The notes under the pieces were generated by a model, which had not been told where the DNA came from, ran no database searches, and saw only the letters and a list, made by a program, of their open reading frames with translations. From contig NZ_CAJFCN010000003.1 in assembly GCF_904063055.1 (NCBI RefSeq), forward strand, positions 62,001-126,000: a stretch of 64,000 nt of DNA. Direction: 5' to 3'. Below are positions 53,133 through 61,657 of the stretch, piece after piece. A program made the position numbers and the translations under genes. Each line of letters starts with the position of its first letter. Within the stretch, counting starts at the first letter, position 1. This DNA is from Pseudomonas paracarnis (GTDB lineage Bacteria; Pseudomonadota; Gammaproteobacteria; Pseudomonadales; Pseudomonadaceae).

Positions 53133-53749
53133 TGCCTGTCAGTTGACAACCCGTTGATGAAAATCGCTGTGGTCTCACTGATCAGGTGCTCGCGCGCGGC
53201 TTTTCCAGGGCATGAGCTAAGCCCGAGCAGGCAGCGCAACTGCATGTCGCCGGTCAGCGCATCAAGGAAGATCTTCGCGCGGGTCTGCGGGTTGCCCGGC
53301 ATGACCAGCCCGGCTTCCTCGGCCCAGGTAAAGTAATCGGCCAGGCAGCTATAGGCCGTGGCGGGGGCAGCCTCGAAGAACGACTTTGCAGCCTCCGGCG
53401 CGCGCAGGGCCTCGGACACGATTAGGCGATGCAGGGCCAGGGTGCGAGGCGACAGCACCACATCGAGAAAGACCCGTGCAATGGTCGTCAGTGCCTCCTG
53501 TAGAGGCTTCTGAGCGAGGGTCATGTGAGTCAGCGGGCTGACGTTTTCTGCGCACAGTTGCTCGATAATCGCGGCGAACAACCCTTCCTTGCCGCCGAAG
53601 TAGGCATAGAGCGTGCGTTTGGAGCCGCCAATGTTGGCGATGATCCCGTCAACACTGACCCCTGAATAGCCTTCTGCGAGAAACATATCAGTCGCAGCCT
53701 GGAGAATACTTTGACGCTTTGCTGCTTGCCTCGGGGTAGGGGTTTGCAT
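53129..53749 (-). CDS. TetR-family regulator
   Basis: 206 residues. N-terminal HTH: RQSILQAATDMFLAEGYSGVSVDGIIANIGGSKRTLYAYFGGKEGLFAAI. The C-terminal domain resembles the AefR-like TetR_C group (VVLSPRTLALHRLIVSEALRAPEAAKSFFEAAP). Divergent from the catabolic operon beginning at 53976. A perfect 19-bp palindrome in the shared intergenic region (53927-53945) is its probable operator. Confidence 0.92.
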   Translation of the reverse strand: MQTPTPRQAAKRQSILQAATDMFLAEGYSGVSVDGIIANIGGSKRTLYAYFGGKEGLFAAIIEQLCAENVSPLTHMTLAQKPLQEALTTIARVFLDVVLSPRTLALHRLIVSEALRAPEAAKSFFEAAPATAYSCLADYFTWAEEAGLVMPGNPQTRAKIFLDALTGDMQLRCLLGLSSCPGKAAREHLISETTAIFINGLSTDRH

Positions 53750-53926
53750 GTGGCTCGGCTATTCCTGAAAAGAACAATTCAAAAGTTCTCCTAGCCTACG
53801 CCGCTCTGCACAAGCCTTCCAGCCGCGCAGAGGGACGAATCAAGCGATTGCCCCGGAATGTTTTTTGTAAAAACACTTTGATGACCCTTGACGAGTTATT
53901 TATTTGGGCGCATTTTCGACAAAAGG

Positions 53927-53945
53927 GTACGGTAACGTACCGTAC
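53927..53945. promoter_or_regulatory. Candidate TetR operator (perfect palindrome)
   Basis: GTACGGTA-ACG-TACCGTAC: 8-bp arms around a 3-bp centre, 30 nt upstream of the 53976 start. It lies between the TetR gene and the operon it should control, a standard position for a TetR operator. Confidence 0.7.
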
Positions 53946-53975
53946 CGAACTATAACAACAACAGAGGTAGTGATC

Positions 53976-54842
53976 ATGCGTTTCGTACACTTTTTGGAAG
54001 GCTCCACCAAAGGTCTGGCCATTGAAAAAGCAGGCGCGCTGCGAGGTTTGACCGAACAGGAAAGTGGTTATCCGGGTGCCCTGGAGAGCTTGCTCAAGGC
54101 CGGTCCGAACGCGCTGCAAGCGGCTCATCAGCGCTTGAGCGACGCCCGTTTGCTCGATCCATCGAAGCTGCGTTACCTGCCCCCGCTGGAGCGCCCGGGC
54201 AAGATTGTGTGTGTCGGCCTGAATTACGCCGATCACACCAAGGAAAGCCCTTATGAACAGCCGACCTATCCGACCTTTTTTCCGCGTTTCAGCACCAGCC
54301 TGGTCGGCCATGGCGAACCCATCCTGCGCCCGCGTGTCTCCGAACAACTGGACTACGAAGGAGAGCTGGCGGTAGTGATCGGCACTGGGGGCCGGCATAT
54401 CGCGCGCGCGCAGGCCCTGGAGCATGTGGCGGGCTACGCGATCTTCAATGAAGCCTCGGTTCGCGATTACCAGTTCAAATCGCCGCAATGGACCATTGGC
54501 AAGAACTTCGACGCCACTGGCGCGTTTGGTCCGACCTTCGTCAGTGCAGACGAACTGCCAGCGGGGGCAGTCGGCCTCAACCTGGTGACCCGCCTCAATG
54601 GCACGGTGGTGCAGCAGGGCAATACCGCCGACATGATCTTTGGGGTCGCCGAACTGATCGCCGTGCTCAGTGAAGCGGTGACCCTGGAACCCGGTGACGT
54701 GATCGTCACCGGCACCCCGGCAGGGATTGGCTGGGCGCGACGTCCGCCACTGTTCATGAAGCCTGGCGACCTCTGCACCGTGGAGATCGAAGGCCTTGGC
54801 ACCTTGAGCAACCTGATCGCCGACGAGCCTTCAGCGGCCTGA
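53976..54842 (+). CDS. Fumarylacetoacetate hydrolase-family protein
   Basis: 288 residues. FAH fold with LERPGKIVCVGLNYADHTKE, LDYEGELAVVIGTGGRHI (metal-binding Glu residues), FNEASVRDYQF, GKNFDATGAFGPTF and VIVTGTPAGIGWAR. Family members are hydrolases, hydratases or decarboxylases acting on beta-keto acids late in aromatic ring cleavage. First gene of the TetR-controlled operon. Start ATG 53976 with AGAGGT 7-8 nt upstream; an extension to 53904 would cover the operator and is rejected. Confidence 0.9.
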   Translation: MRFVHFLEGSTKGLAIEKAGALRGLTEQESGYPGALESLLKAGPNALQAAHQRLSDARLLDPSKLRYLPPLERPGKIVCVGLNYADHTKESPYEQPTYPTFFPRFSTSLVGHGEPILRPRVSEQLDYEGELAVVIGTGGRHIARAQALEHVAGYAIFNEASVRDYQFKSPQWTIGKNFDATGAFGPTFVSADELPAGAVGLNLVTRLNGTVVQQGNTADMIFGVAELIAVLSEAVTLEPGDVIVTGTPAGIGWARRPPLFMKPGDLCTVEIEGLGTLSNLIADEPSAA

Positions 54843-54881
54843 GTCCACGCCTCAGTTTTTTCGAGCGCGCAGCACAACCGA

Positions 54882-54901
54882 CCCACCGTCACTACGGTGG
54901 G
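54882..54901 (+). other. Intercistronic hairpin
   Basis: CCCACCGT and ACGGTGGG pair around CACT in the gap between the FAH and VOC genes. No T-tail; possibly an mRNA processing or stability element. Confidence 0.5.
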
Positions 54902-54970
54902 CAGCGATCCCGGCTGCCCTGGTTTTGACCACCGGTTGTCCTGCCCATTGAATGCCCAGGAGCAACTACC

Positions 54971-55966
54971 GTGCTGCAGATCAAAGACATCAACCATGTG
55001 CTCTACCGTCATCCCGACCTTGGAGTGGTCGAACGTTTCCTGACCGATTTCGGCCTGGTGGTTATGCACCGTACCGAGCAACGCCTGTATTTTCGCGGTA
55101 CCTGCTCACTGCCCTATGTGTACATCGCCGAGAAGGCTGTTGAAGCCAGCTTTGGCGCCATCGCGTTCGCCGTCGAAAGCCTCGATGACTTGCACCAGGC
55201 TACCCGGTTGCCGGGGGCCTCGGCGATCCGGCCGCTGGAAGGCCCCGGAGGAGGGCAGTACGTCGCCTTGCATGATCCCTCGGGGCGGCGCATCGAGCTG
55301 GCCCACGGTATCGAAGCCGTGGGCACGCTGCCCCAGCGTGCTGCGTTGACCCTCAACTCGGCCCATCACAAGCAACGCTTTGGCGATGTGCAGCGGCCCG
55401 GCAAGGGCGCGGCACAAGTCCTGCGCCTGGGTCATGCGGCGATTGGCGTGCAGGACATGCCGCAGCACCTGGCCTGGTACCAGCAAGTGCTCGGCATGCT
55501 GCCTTCGGACCTTGTGGTTCAGGAGCCTGACCGGGACCGCCCGAGCGCGGCCTTCCTGCGGTTGAACCGTGGCAGCGCCTGGACTGACCATCACACCATC
55601 GCCTTGTTCCAGGCACCGAAGGACTTCGTCCATCACGTGTCCTTCGAGGTGCAGGATTTTGACGCGCAGTGCCTGGGCCACGAGTGGATGACCCTGCAAG
55701 GTTGGTCGCCGTTCTGGGGGGTAGGCCGGCACATGCTGGGCAGCCAGATCTTCGATTATTGGCGGGACCCGTCCGGCAACCTTATCGAGCACTTCACCGA
55801 TGGCGACCTGTTCAACCAGGACTCGCCCTCGGGTTACACCCAGGCGTGCGACGCCAGCCTCTACCAGTGGGGCCCGCCGATGTCGGTGGAGTTCTTTCTG
55901 GGCGGCGAGTGTGCCGCTGAACAGACCTTGCCCCGGTCGACTTCAGACCGTCAACGACGCAGTTGA
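54971..55966 (+). CDS. VOC-superfamily extradiol dioxygenase-like protein
   Basis: 331 residues, two VOC domains. The N-terminal (IKDINHVLYRHPDLGVVERFLTDFGL) is probably structural. The C-terminal carries a possible 2-His-1-Glu iron site: His in LRLGHAAIGV, His in FVHHVSFEV and Glu in SGNLIEHFTDGD. It resembles 2,3-dihydroxybiphenyl 1,2-dioxygenase-like proteins and so may open a catecholic ring. GTG start at 54971, AGGAG 8-9 nt upstream. Lies between FAH and a nitroreductase in the operon. Confidence 0.85.
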   Translation: MLQIKDINHVLYRHPDLGVVERFLTDFGLVVMHRTEQRLYFRGTCSLPYVYIAEKAVEASFGAIAFAVESLDDLHQATRLPGASAIRPLEGPGGGQYVALHDPSGRRIELAHGIEAVGTLPQRAALTLNSAHHKQRFGDVQRPGKGAAQVLRLGHAAIGVQDMPQHLAWYQQVLGMLPSDLVVQEPDRDRPSAAFLRLNRGSAWTDHHTIALFQAPKDFVHHVSFEVQDFDAQCLGHEWMTLQGWSPFWGVGRHMLGSQIFDYWRDPSGNLIEHFTDGDLFNQDSPSGYTQACDASLYQWGPPMSVEFFLGGECAAEQTLPRSTSDRQRRS

Positions 55967-55977
55967 GGACAGATGCC

Positions 55978-56601
55978 ATGAGTCAGGTAATCAGCGAGCA
56001 GGTGCTCGATAAGTTGTTTCGCCAGGCCCGTAGCCAGAACGGCTGGCTGGATAAACCGGTGGATGATCAAACCCTCAAGGCACTCTACGACCTGATGCGC
56101 TGGGGCCCGACCAGCGCCAACGGCTGCCCTGCGCGCATTGTGTTTTTACGCAGTGCCCAATCCCGGCAGCGTTTGCTGCCAGCCCTGAGCGCCGGCAATG
56201 TCGAGAAGACCCTGGGCGCCCCGGTGACGGCAATCATTGGCTACGACACGCAGTTCCATACGCAGTTGCCCAGGTTGTTTGCGCACAACCCCACAGTACG
56301 CGACTGGTTTGCCGACCAGCCGGATTTGCTTGAGTCCACCGCGTTTCGCAACAGTTCGCTGCAGGGCGGCTACTTCATTCTCGCGGCCCGGGCTCTGGGC
56401 CTTGACTGCGGGCCGATGTCCGGGTTTGACCACGCACAGGTCGACCAGACGTTCTTTGCTCCAGGGACCGAGGGCATGCAGGCCTTTGCCGGGATGAAGA
56501 TCAAGACGAACTTCCTGTGCAACCTCGGCTATGGCGACCCCGCAAAACTCTTTGCCCGTAACCCGCGGCTGGGCTTCGACGAGGCCTGCGCCCTGCTGTA
56601 A
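55978..56601 (+). CDS. RutE-like nitroreductase (malonic semialdehyde reductase family)
   Basis: 207 residues, flavin nitroreductase fold. LDKLFRQARSQNGWLDKPVDDQTLKALYDLMRWGPTSANGCPARIVFLRS is the RutE/HadB-like start (FMN-binding RWGPTSANGCPAR), with GYFILAARALGLDCGPMSGFD in the second half. Its natural substrate may be an aldehyde or enone from ring cleavage. ATG at 55978 with GAGG about 9 nt upstream. Confidence 0.87.
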   Translation: MSQVISEQVLDKLFRQARSQNGWLDKPVDDQTLKALYDLMRWGPTSANGCPARIVFLRSAQSRQRLLPALSAGNVEKTLGAPVTAIIGYDTQFHTQLPRLFAHNPTVRDWFADQPDLLESTAFRNSSLQGGYFILAARALGLDCGPMSGFDHAQVDQTFFAPGTEGMQAFAGMKIKTNFLCNLGYGDPAKLFARNPRLGFDEACALL

Positions 56602-56626
56602 CTGACTGACCGCACCCGTAAATCCT

Positions 56627-56676
56627 CCAGGCCGATCAAGCGTGCTGCGATGCATCACGTCTGTCGATCGGCCTGG
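56627..56676 (+). other. Inverted repeat between nitroreductase and MFS genes
   Basis: CCAGGCCGATC (56627-56637) and GATCGGCCTGG (56666-56676) are exact reverse complements with a 28-nt loop. It lies in the intercistronic gap, with no T-run after it. It could be a regulatory or stabilising hairpin. Confidence 0.6.
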
Positions 56677-56705
56677 CAAAACAACAACAATAAGGAAAAC
56701 CTGCA

Positions 56706-57938
56706 ATGCGAGCTCTATCCAAATGGCATGTACTTATCGGCGGTTTCCTTGCGTATCTGTTTGACGCCATGGAGATCATCCTACTCACCATTGCGCTCCC
56801 GGTGATCCGCCAGGACCTGGGCCTGACGTTCAATGAAGCTGGCATGCTCGCCTCGGCAACCCTGCTGGGGATCGGTTTGAGCGGCATTACCACGGGGTGG
56901 TATTGCGACAACTACGGCCGACGCAAAGCCCTGCTGATCTCGTTGATCGTGTTCGGCGTGTTGACCACGCTGGTCGCTACCACGCACAACTGGGGCTTGC
57001 TCCTGCTCCTGCGGTTTCTGTCCGGGCTGGGCTTGGGCGGGGTGTGGGGGATTGTCTCAGCCTATGTAACGGAAACCTGGCCTGCCCATCAACGGGCACG
57101 AGCGATCGGGTTCGTGTTGAGTTCATTCCCGATTGGCGCCGCCATCGCGGCAATGGTGGCGGCCAGCTACCTGCCAGACTGGCAAACCCTGTTCATGGTG
57201 GCGGGGATCTCCACCTTGATCCCGCTGGCGTATCTGTTTTTCTTTGTGCCTGAGTCACCGGAATGGACCGCGCAGAAAATCCACAACATGGCCGGCCCCA
57301 GCCAGCACAAGCATGTCTCGATACGCGAAATATTTTCCCCCGAACTGCTGCGCCTGACCCTGCTGGGTACCCTGGCGGCGAGTTTTGCGGTGATTGGCTT
57401 CTGGGGGGCGAGCACTTGGTTGCCCACCTACTTGATCAAGGAGCGCGGACTGGACATTGGGATGATGGCCAACTTCATGGCGATCCTCAACATCGGCGCC
57501 TTTATCGGTATCAATGCCTTCGGCTTCATCGCTGACCACATCGGTAAACGCAACGCCACGCTCCTGTCATTGCTCGGCAGCGCGCTGATGTTATCGATTT
57601 ATGCACTCACCACCGATAACGCCATTCTGTTCTGGCTAGGGCCGATCTATGCCTTCTTCTATGCCTTTGCCAGTTTGTTTGCCTCCTACTTCAGTGCGTT
57701 GTACCCCACGCGGGTACGCACTCTCGGCGCGGGCTTCTGCTTCAACTTTGGCCGGGGCCTGGCGGCTTTTGCGCCGCTCCTGCTGAGTGGTATCGCCACC
57801 CACTACAGCCTGGCGTGGGGCCTGTTGGTGTGCGCCGGTTTTTTTGCCTTGGCCACTGTCACGCTGTTGTTTATGCCCCAGGTGGAGTCAGACGTGCCCG
57901 CTCGCGCGGGAGGGGCGCTGAAAACCACGGATTCCTGA
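56706..57938 (+). CDS. MFS transporter, aromatic acid:H+ symporter type
   Basis: 410 residues with 12 hydrophobic segments. FLAYLFDAMEIILLTIALP (helix 1, DxxE-like pair), the loop 2-3 motif GWYCDNYGRRKALL, LSGLGLGGVWGIVSAYVTETWPAHQRARAIG and a repeat of the loop motif, GFIADHIGKRNA. It fits the AAHS family that imports aromatic acids. With the OprD- and MetA-like channels nearby it supports aromatic uptake as the purpose of the region. Confidence 0.9.
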   Translation: MRALSKWHVLIGGFLAYLFDAMEIILLTIALPVIRQDLGLTFNEAGMLASATLLGIGLSGITTGWYCDNYGRRKALLISLIVFGVLTTLVATTHNWGLLLLLRFLSGLGLGGVWGIVSAYVTETWPAHQRARAIGFVLSSFPIGAAIAAMVAASYLPDWQTLFMVAGISTLIPLAYLFFFVPESPEWTAQKIHNMAGPSQHKHVSIREIFSPELLRLTLLGTLAASFAVIGFWGASTWLPTYLIKERGLDIGMMANFMAILNIGAFIGINAFGFIADHIGKRNATLLSLLGSALMLSIYALTTDNAILFWLGPIYAFFYAFASLFASYFSALYPTRVRTLGAGFCFNFGRGLAAFAPLLLSGIATHYSLAWGLLVCAGFFALATVTLLFMPQVESDVPARAGGALKTTDS

Positions 57939-57968
57939 AGTTTGAGATCAACACTGGAGTATCAAACG

Positions 57969-58352
57969 ATGTCAGAGCAACGCGTAGAACAACAGATCCA
58001 AACCCTGGAATTGCGCCGCCGCCAGGCCATGGTCGAGGGCGATATGGACTTCCTGGAAAGTATCTATACCCGCGACTTGACCTACAGCCACTCGGACGGC
58101 AAGAGCGACAGCAAGAGCAGCTACCTGCAGGGCATGCGAGAGGGCGTCTGGTGCTATCGCGGCTTCACCAGCCGTGACGAGCAGATGCGCAGGGTAGGGG
58201 AATGCGTGGTCGTTACCGGGCTGATCGACATGGACGTGGTGATCCGTGGCGAACCCATGGTTCTCAACTCGCGGTACATCAGCGTGTGGAAGGCGGGCAA
58301 TAACGGCTGGCAAATGATTGCCTGGCAATCCACTCGTCATACCCATGGCTAA
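57969..58352 (+). CDS. NTF2-like (SnoaL/DUF4440) protein
   Basis: 127 residues of the NTF2 fold: helical start LELRRRQAMVEGDMDFLESIYTRDLTYSHSDGK and the final strands NSRYISVWKAGNNGWQMIAWQSTRH. Such proteins may be small isomerases, dehydratases or ligand binders. CTGGAG lies 9 nt before the ATG at 57969. Within the TetR-controlled operon, so it probably acts on a pathway intermediate. Confidence 0.83.
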   Translation: MSEQRVEQQIQTLELRRRQAMVEGDMDFLESIYTRDLTYSHSDGKSDSKSSYLQGMREGVWCYRGFTSRDEQMRRVGECVVVTGLIDMDVVIRGEPMVLNSRYISVWKAGNNGWQMIAWQSTRHTHG

Positions 58353-58472
58353 CGTCCGCTAAGCCATAGCACCCCTGGCAACTTGAACCCGGCCCTCGTG
58401 GTCGTCCGGGCAAGGCTTGCGCATGCCTGGAAACCGGGATGGCTGGAACTTTGACGTGATGGAATCCTGAAC

Positions 58473-59333
58473 ATGTACGTACAACAATTACAAAAAACGT
58501 ATTGCAAGGCTCTTTTGATAACCGCGGGTGCAATGAGTCTGATCTCAAGCCCGGCACAGGCCAAGGACTGGAGCGATACCTTCATCGGTTTTCGCTACGG
58601 TACCGACTTCACCGAACCCAGCATCCGTGGCAAGGTCCAGAAGGAGATCTACCAACTGGGCCATGCCAGCGGCAATGAGACCGGTTCCAATTTCTTCAAC
58701 CTGGACGTACTCAAGTCCGACAGTAACGATCCAAAGAAAGACAGCGATTCGGGTGCGACCGAGGCCTATCTGGTGTACCGCCATCAACTGTTCCTCAGCC
58801 AGGTGTTCGAGCGGTCGATGGCCTTTGGTCCGGTCAAGGAGGTGGCCCTGAGCGGCGGAGTTGAGCTCAACTACAAGAACACCGAGTTCGCTACCCGCAA
58901 GCGCATGTTGGTGGCCGGTCCGACGCTCAAGTTCGACGTGCCCGGTTACCTGGATATCAGCCTGCTGTATGCCATGGAATGGAACCACTGCGGGTTGAAT
59001 GCGTGCCAGGCCGAAAACATCCAGTTCGACCCGTACTATGTGTTGCACATGGTCTGGGGCATCCCGTTCCAGGTGGCCGGCGTGCCCCTCAAATTCCAGG
59101 GTTTTGCCAGCTACAAGACCGAGAAGGGCAAGGATTACTTCAAGCAGGATACGGCCGAGGAAAGCCTGGTGCGCGCGTCATTGATGGTCGATGTCGGGCA
59201 ACTGGCATGGGGTCGCAAAAATACCCTATTGGTCGGTCCGGGCTATGAGTACTGGAAACACAAGTATGGCGCGATCAATAAACCGGGTACCGATACGCAT
59301 GCGCCGACGTTCCACCTTGAGTGGCACTTCTGA
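58473..59333 (+). CDS. Tsx-like outer-membrane channel protein
   Basis: 286 residues. Signal peptide ending ISSPAQA (about residue 30), then KDWSDTFIGFRYGTDFTEPSIRGKVQKEIYQLGHASG, alternating amphipathic strands, and a C-terminal FHLEWHF with terminal Phe. This matches the nucleoside-specific channel Tsx/outer envelope protein family. As the last gene of the catabolic operon it may admit the substrate across the outer membrane. Confidence 0.8.
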   Translation: MYVQQLQKTYCKALLITAGAMSLISSPAQAKDWSDTFIGFRYGTDFTEPSIRGKVQKEIYQLGHASGNETGSNFFNLDVLKSDSNDPKKDSDSGATEAYLVYRHQLFLSQVFERSMAFGPVKEVALSGGVELNYKNTEFATRKRMLVAGPTLKFDVPGYLDISLLYAMEWNHCGLNACQAENIQFDPYYVLHMVWGIPFQVAGVPLKFQGFASYKTEKGKDYFKQDTAEESLVRASLMVDVGQLAWGRKNTLLVGPGYEYWKHKYGAINKPGTDTHAPTFHLEWHF

Positions 59334-59350
59334 AGTTTAAACCCGATTGT

Positions 59351-59397
59351 GACAGGGCGAGGTGAGCTGTATGTCTTCAAGCTCACCTCACGCTGTC
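59351..59397. terminator. Long hairpin downstream of the catabolic operon
   Basis: GACAGGGCGAGGTGAGCT and AGCTCACCTCACGCTGTC form an 18-bp stem with two mismatches and an 11-nt loop, 17 nt after the last gene. What follows is an A-run rather than a T-run, so it may be a 3' protective structure or rho-assisted terminator. Confidence 0.55.
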
Positions 59398-59516
59398 CAA
59401 AAAAGGCGTCAAAAAAGCGGCGCGTGCAGGTTCTTAGTCTTATTTTGTTACTAACCAATGCCCTAAAAATTCAGGCCTGCGGCGGCAAAGCAGGACAAAA
59501 CACCCTCTCGCCATTC

Positions 59517-59536
59517 AATTTTCATAAAAATGTAAC
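59517..59536 (+). promoter_or_regulatory. Possible Pho box upstream of pstS
   Basis: ATTTTCATAAAAATGTAACA resembles two PhoB half-sites (TTCAT and TGTAAC, spaced by an A-rich 4-5 nt), 50 nt before the pstS start. Weak match to CTGTCAT repeats; supported mainly by position. Confidence 0.4.
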
Positions 59537-59585
59537 AACCCTGCTTCACAGTTCGGGAGCCCGTCACCACAACGAGTTCCTTTTA

Positions 59586-60617
59586 ATGAAAAGCTTGATG
59601 AAGTCCGCAGCACTCGCCGTTACGGTATCCCTGTGTGCCTCCTCCATGACCTTCGCCGCCGAAAACGTGCGCCTCACCGGCTCTGGCGCCAGCTTCCCTG
59701 CACCGATCTACCTCACCTGGTTCAAGGATTTCAGCAAGAAGACCGCTGGCGTCACCGTGGATTACCAGTCCAAGGGCAGCGGCGCAGGTGTGCAGGACTT
59801 CCTGAATAAAACCGTCGACTTCGCCGCCAGTGACTCGGCCATGAAAGACGAAGACATCGCCAAGGTCGCCGAGGGCGTGCAACTGCTGCCAATGACCGCC
59901 GGTGAAATCGTGCTGGCCTATAACCTGCCGGGCAATCCCAAGGGCCTCAAGCTGCCACGCGATGTTTACTCCAATATCTTCCTGGGCAAGATCACCAAGT
60001 GGAACGACCCACAGATCGTCGCCGCCAACCCGGACCTGAAGCTTGGCGACACGCCGATCACCGTGGTGGTGCGCGCAGACTCCAGCGGCACCACGGCGGT
60101 ATTCACCAAACACCTGGCGACCATCAACCCTGAATTCAAAACGGCACTGGGGGAGGGCAACACCGTCAACTGGCCGGCCAGCGACAAATTCATCAAGTCG
60201 CCCAAGAACGATGGTGTGACTGCCACCGTACGCCAGACCCCAGGCGCGATTGGTTACATCGAGTACGGCTTCGCCAAACTGGCCAAGGTTGACTTCGCTC
60301 AGTTGCAGAACAAGGCCGGCCAGTACGTGGTGCCGAACGCCGAAAGCGGCGCCGAGGCCCTGGCCGCTGTGAAAATGCCGGAAAGCCTGGTGGCCTGGTT
60401 GCCGGACCCGGACGGTGCCAAGTCCTACCCGATCACCTCGTACACCTGGATGATCTTCCGCAAGGACAACGGCAACCCCGCCAAGGCCAAGGCCATGCGC
60501 GAAATGGTTGAGTACAGCCTGACCGAGGGGCAGAAAATCGCCGACTCGATGGGTTACATCCCGCTGCCGCCATCGGTGGTAGAGCAGGTTCGCAAAGCCT
60601 CCGCCAACATTCAGTAA
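59586..60617 (+). CDS. pstS: Phosphate ABC transporter substrate-binding protein
   Basis: 343 residues, periplasmic phosphate-binding protein. Signal peptide MKSLMKSAALAVTVSLCASSMTFAA, then LTGSGASFPAPIYLTWFKDF, the phosphate loop YQSKGSGAGVQDFL, FAASDSAM, and VVRADSSGTTAVFTKHL, all PstS signature regions. The start at 59586 fits the signal peptide; the frame is open back to 59349 but that part is not protein-like. First gene of pstSCAB; expected to be induced by phosphate starvation through PhoB. Confidence 0.95.
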   Translation: MKSLMKSAALAVTVSLCASSMTFAAENVRLTGSGASFPAPIYLTWFKDFSKKTAGVTVDYQSKGSGAGVQDFLNKTVDFAASDSAMKDEDIAKVAEGVQLLPMTAGEIVLAYNLPGNPKGLKLPRDVYSNIFLGKITKWNDPQIVAANPDLKLGDTPITVVVRADSSGTTAVFTKHLATINPEFKTALGEGNTVNWPASDKFIKSPKNDGVTATVRQTPGAIGYIEYGFAKLAKVDFAQLQNKAGQYVVPNAESGAEALAAVKMPESLVAWLPDPDGAKSYPITSYTWMIFRKDNGNPAKAKAMREMVEYSLTEGQKIADSMGYIPLPPSVVEQVRKASANIQ

Positions 60618-60691
60618 CACCCGTGAGGCCGCTCTCGGTGTGGGCTGTTTGCCGCGCCGGGGGCGTTTCCCCCCTGTTCCGGAATTAGCCA

Positions 60692-61657
60692 ATGAACAAA
60701 CCTTTCGTCGTACCGGTTAACCGGGATTCTGCTTGCCAACCTCCCTCGGCCAAAGACTTCCTGGTCGATCGCACCTTCCGTGGGCTCGCGCGAATCGGGG
60801 TGGTACTGATTCTGGCGTTGGTCGCAGCCTTGGTCTTCGAGGTGGGACGCAAGGCCTTGCCGGGCATGGAAAAGCACGGGTTCGATGTGCTTTTTGGCAG
60901 CGTCTGGGACGTTAATCAGGGCAAGTACGGGATCTTGCCGGCCATTTGGGGCACGCTCTACAGCGCTTTCATCGCGCTGCTGATTGCAGGCTTTTTCGGT
61001 GTCAGCATGGCGATTTTCCTGACTCAGGATTTTCTGCCGGCCAAGCTGGCCGCTGTGTTTCGCACCATCGTTGAACTGCTCGCTGCCATCCCCAGCGTAG
61101 TGTACGGCCTGTGGGGCATCTACGTGGTGATCCCGGCCATTCGGCCACTGACCACCTGGTTGAACAGCGAACTGGGTTGGATCCCGTTTTTCGGCACGTC
61201 CTTGAGCGGGCCGGGGTTGCTGCCGGCGGCGCTGGTGTTGGCCATCATGATTCTGCCGACGATTGCCGCCGTGTCCCAGGACGCGCTCACCAGCGTGCCG
61301 ATGAAGACCAAGCAGGCCGCCTACGGCATGGGCACCACCCATTGGGAGGCGATTCTCAAGGTGATGGTGCCATCCGCCGCCACCGGTATTTTTGGCTCCC
61401 TGGTACTTGGCCTCGGCCGTGCGCTGGGCGAAACCATGGCGCTGGCGATGCTGGTGGGCAACGCCAACAACATTTCCCTGTCGCTGTTCGCGCCGGCCAA
61501 TACGTTGGCAGCCTTGTTGGCGCTGAACTTCCCCGAAGCCGGGCCCAACGAGGTGGAGGTATTGATGTACGCCGCTCTCGTCTTGATGTTCATCACGCTG
61601 CTGGTGAATGTCATCGGTTCCATGATCATGCTCTACGCCCAACGGGGTAACCGATGA
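60692..61657 (+). CDS. pstC: Phosphate ABC transporter permease PstC
   Basis: 321 residues, about six transmembrane helices. LLAAIPSVVYGLWGIYVVIPAIRPL and the cytoplasmic loop KTKQAAYGMGTTHWEAILKVMVPSAATGIFGSLVLGLGRALGETMAL (EAA-type coupling motif) are diagnostic for Pst permeases. It is translationally coupled to pstA by a 4-nt overlap (61654-61657). Confidence 0.94.
   Translation: MNKPFVVPVNRDSACQPPSAKDFLVDRTFRGLARIGVVLILALVAALVFEVGRKALPGMEKHGFDVLFGSVWDVNQGKYGILPAIWGTLYSAFIALLIAGFFGVSMAIFLTQDFLPAKLAAVFRTIVELLAAIPSVVYGLWGIYVVIPAIRPLTTWLNSELGWIPFFGTSLSGPGLLPAALVLAIMILPTIAAVSQDALTSVPMKTKQAAYGMGTTHWEAILKVMVPSAATGIFGSLVLGLGRALGETMALAMLVGNANNISLSLFAPANTLAALLALNFPEAGPNEVEVLMYAALVLMFITLLVNVIGSMIMLYAQRGNR

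Noticed and set aside
59349..59585. N-terminal extension of pstS
   Set aside because: The extension precedes a perfect signal peptide, contains a hairpin and possible Pho box, and has no ribosome site.
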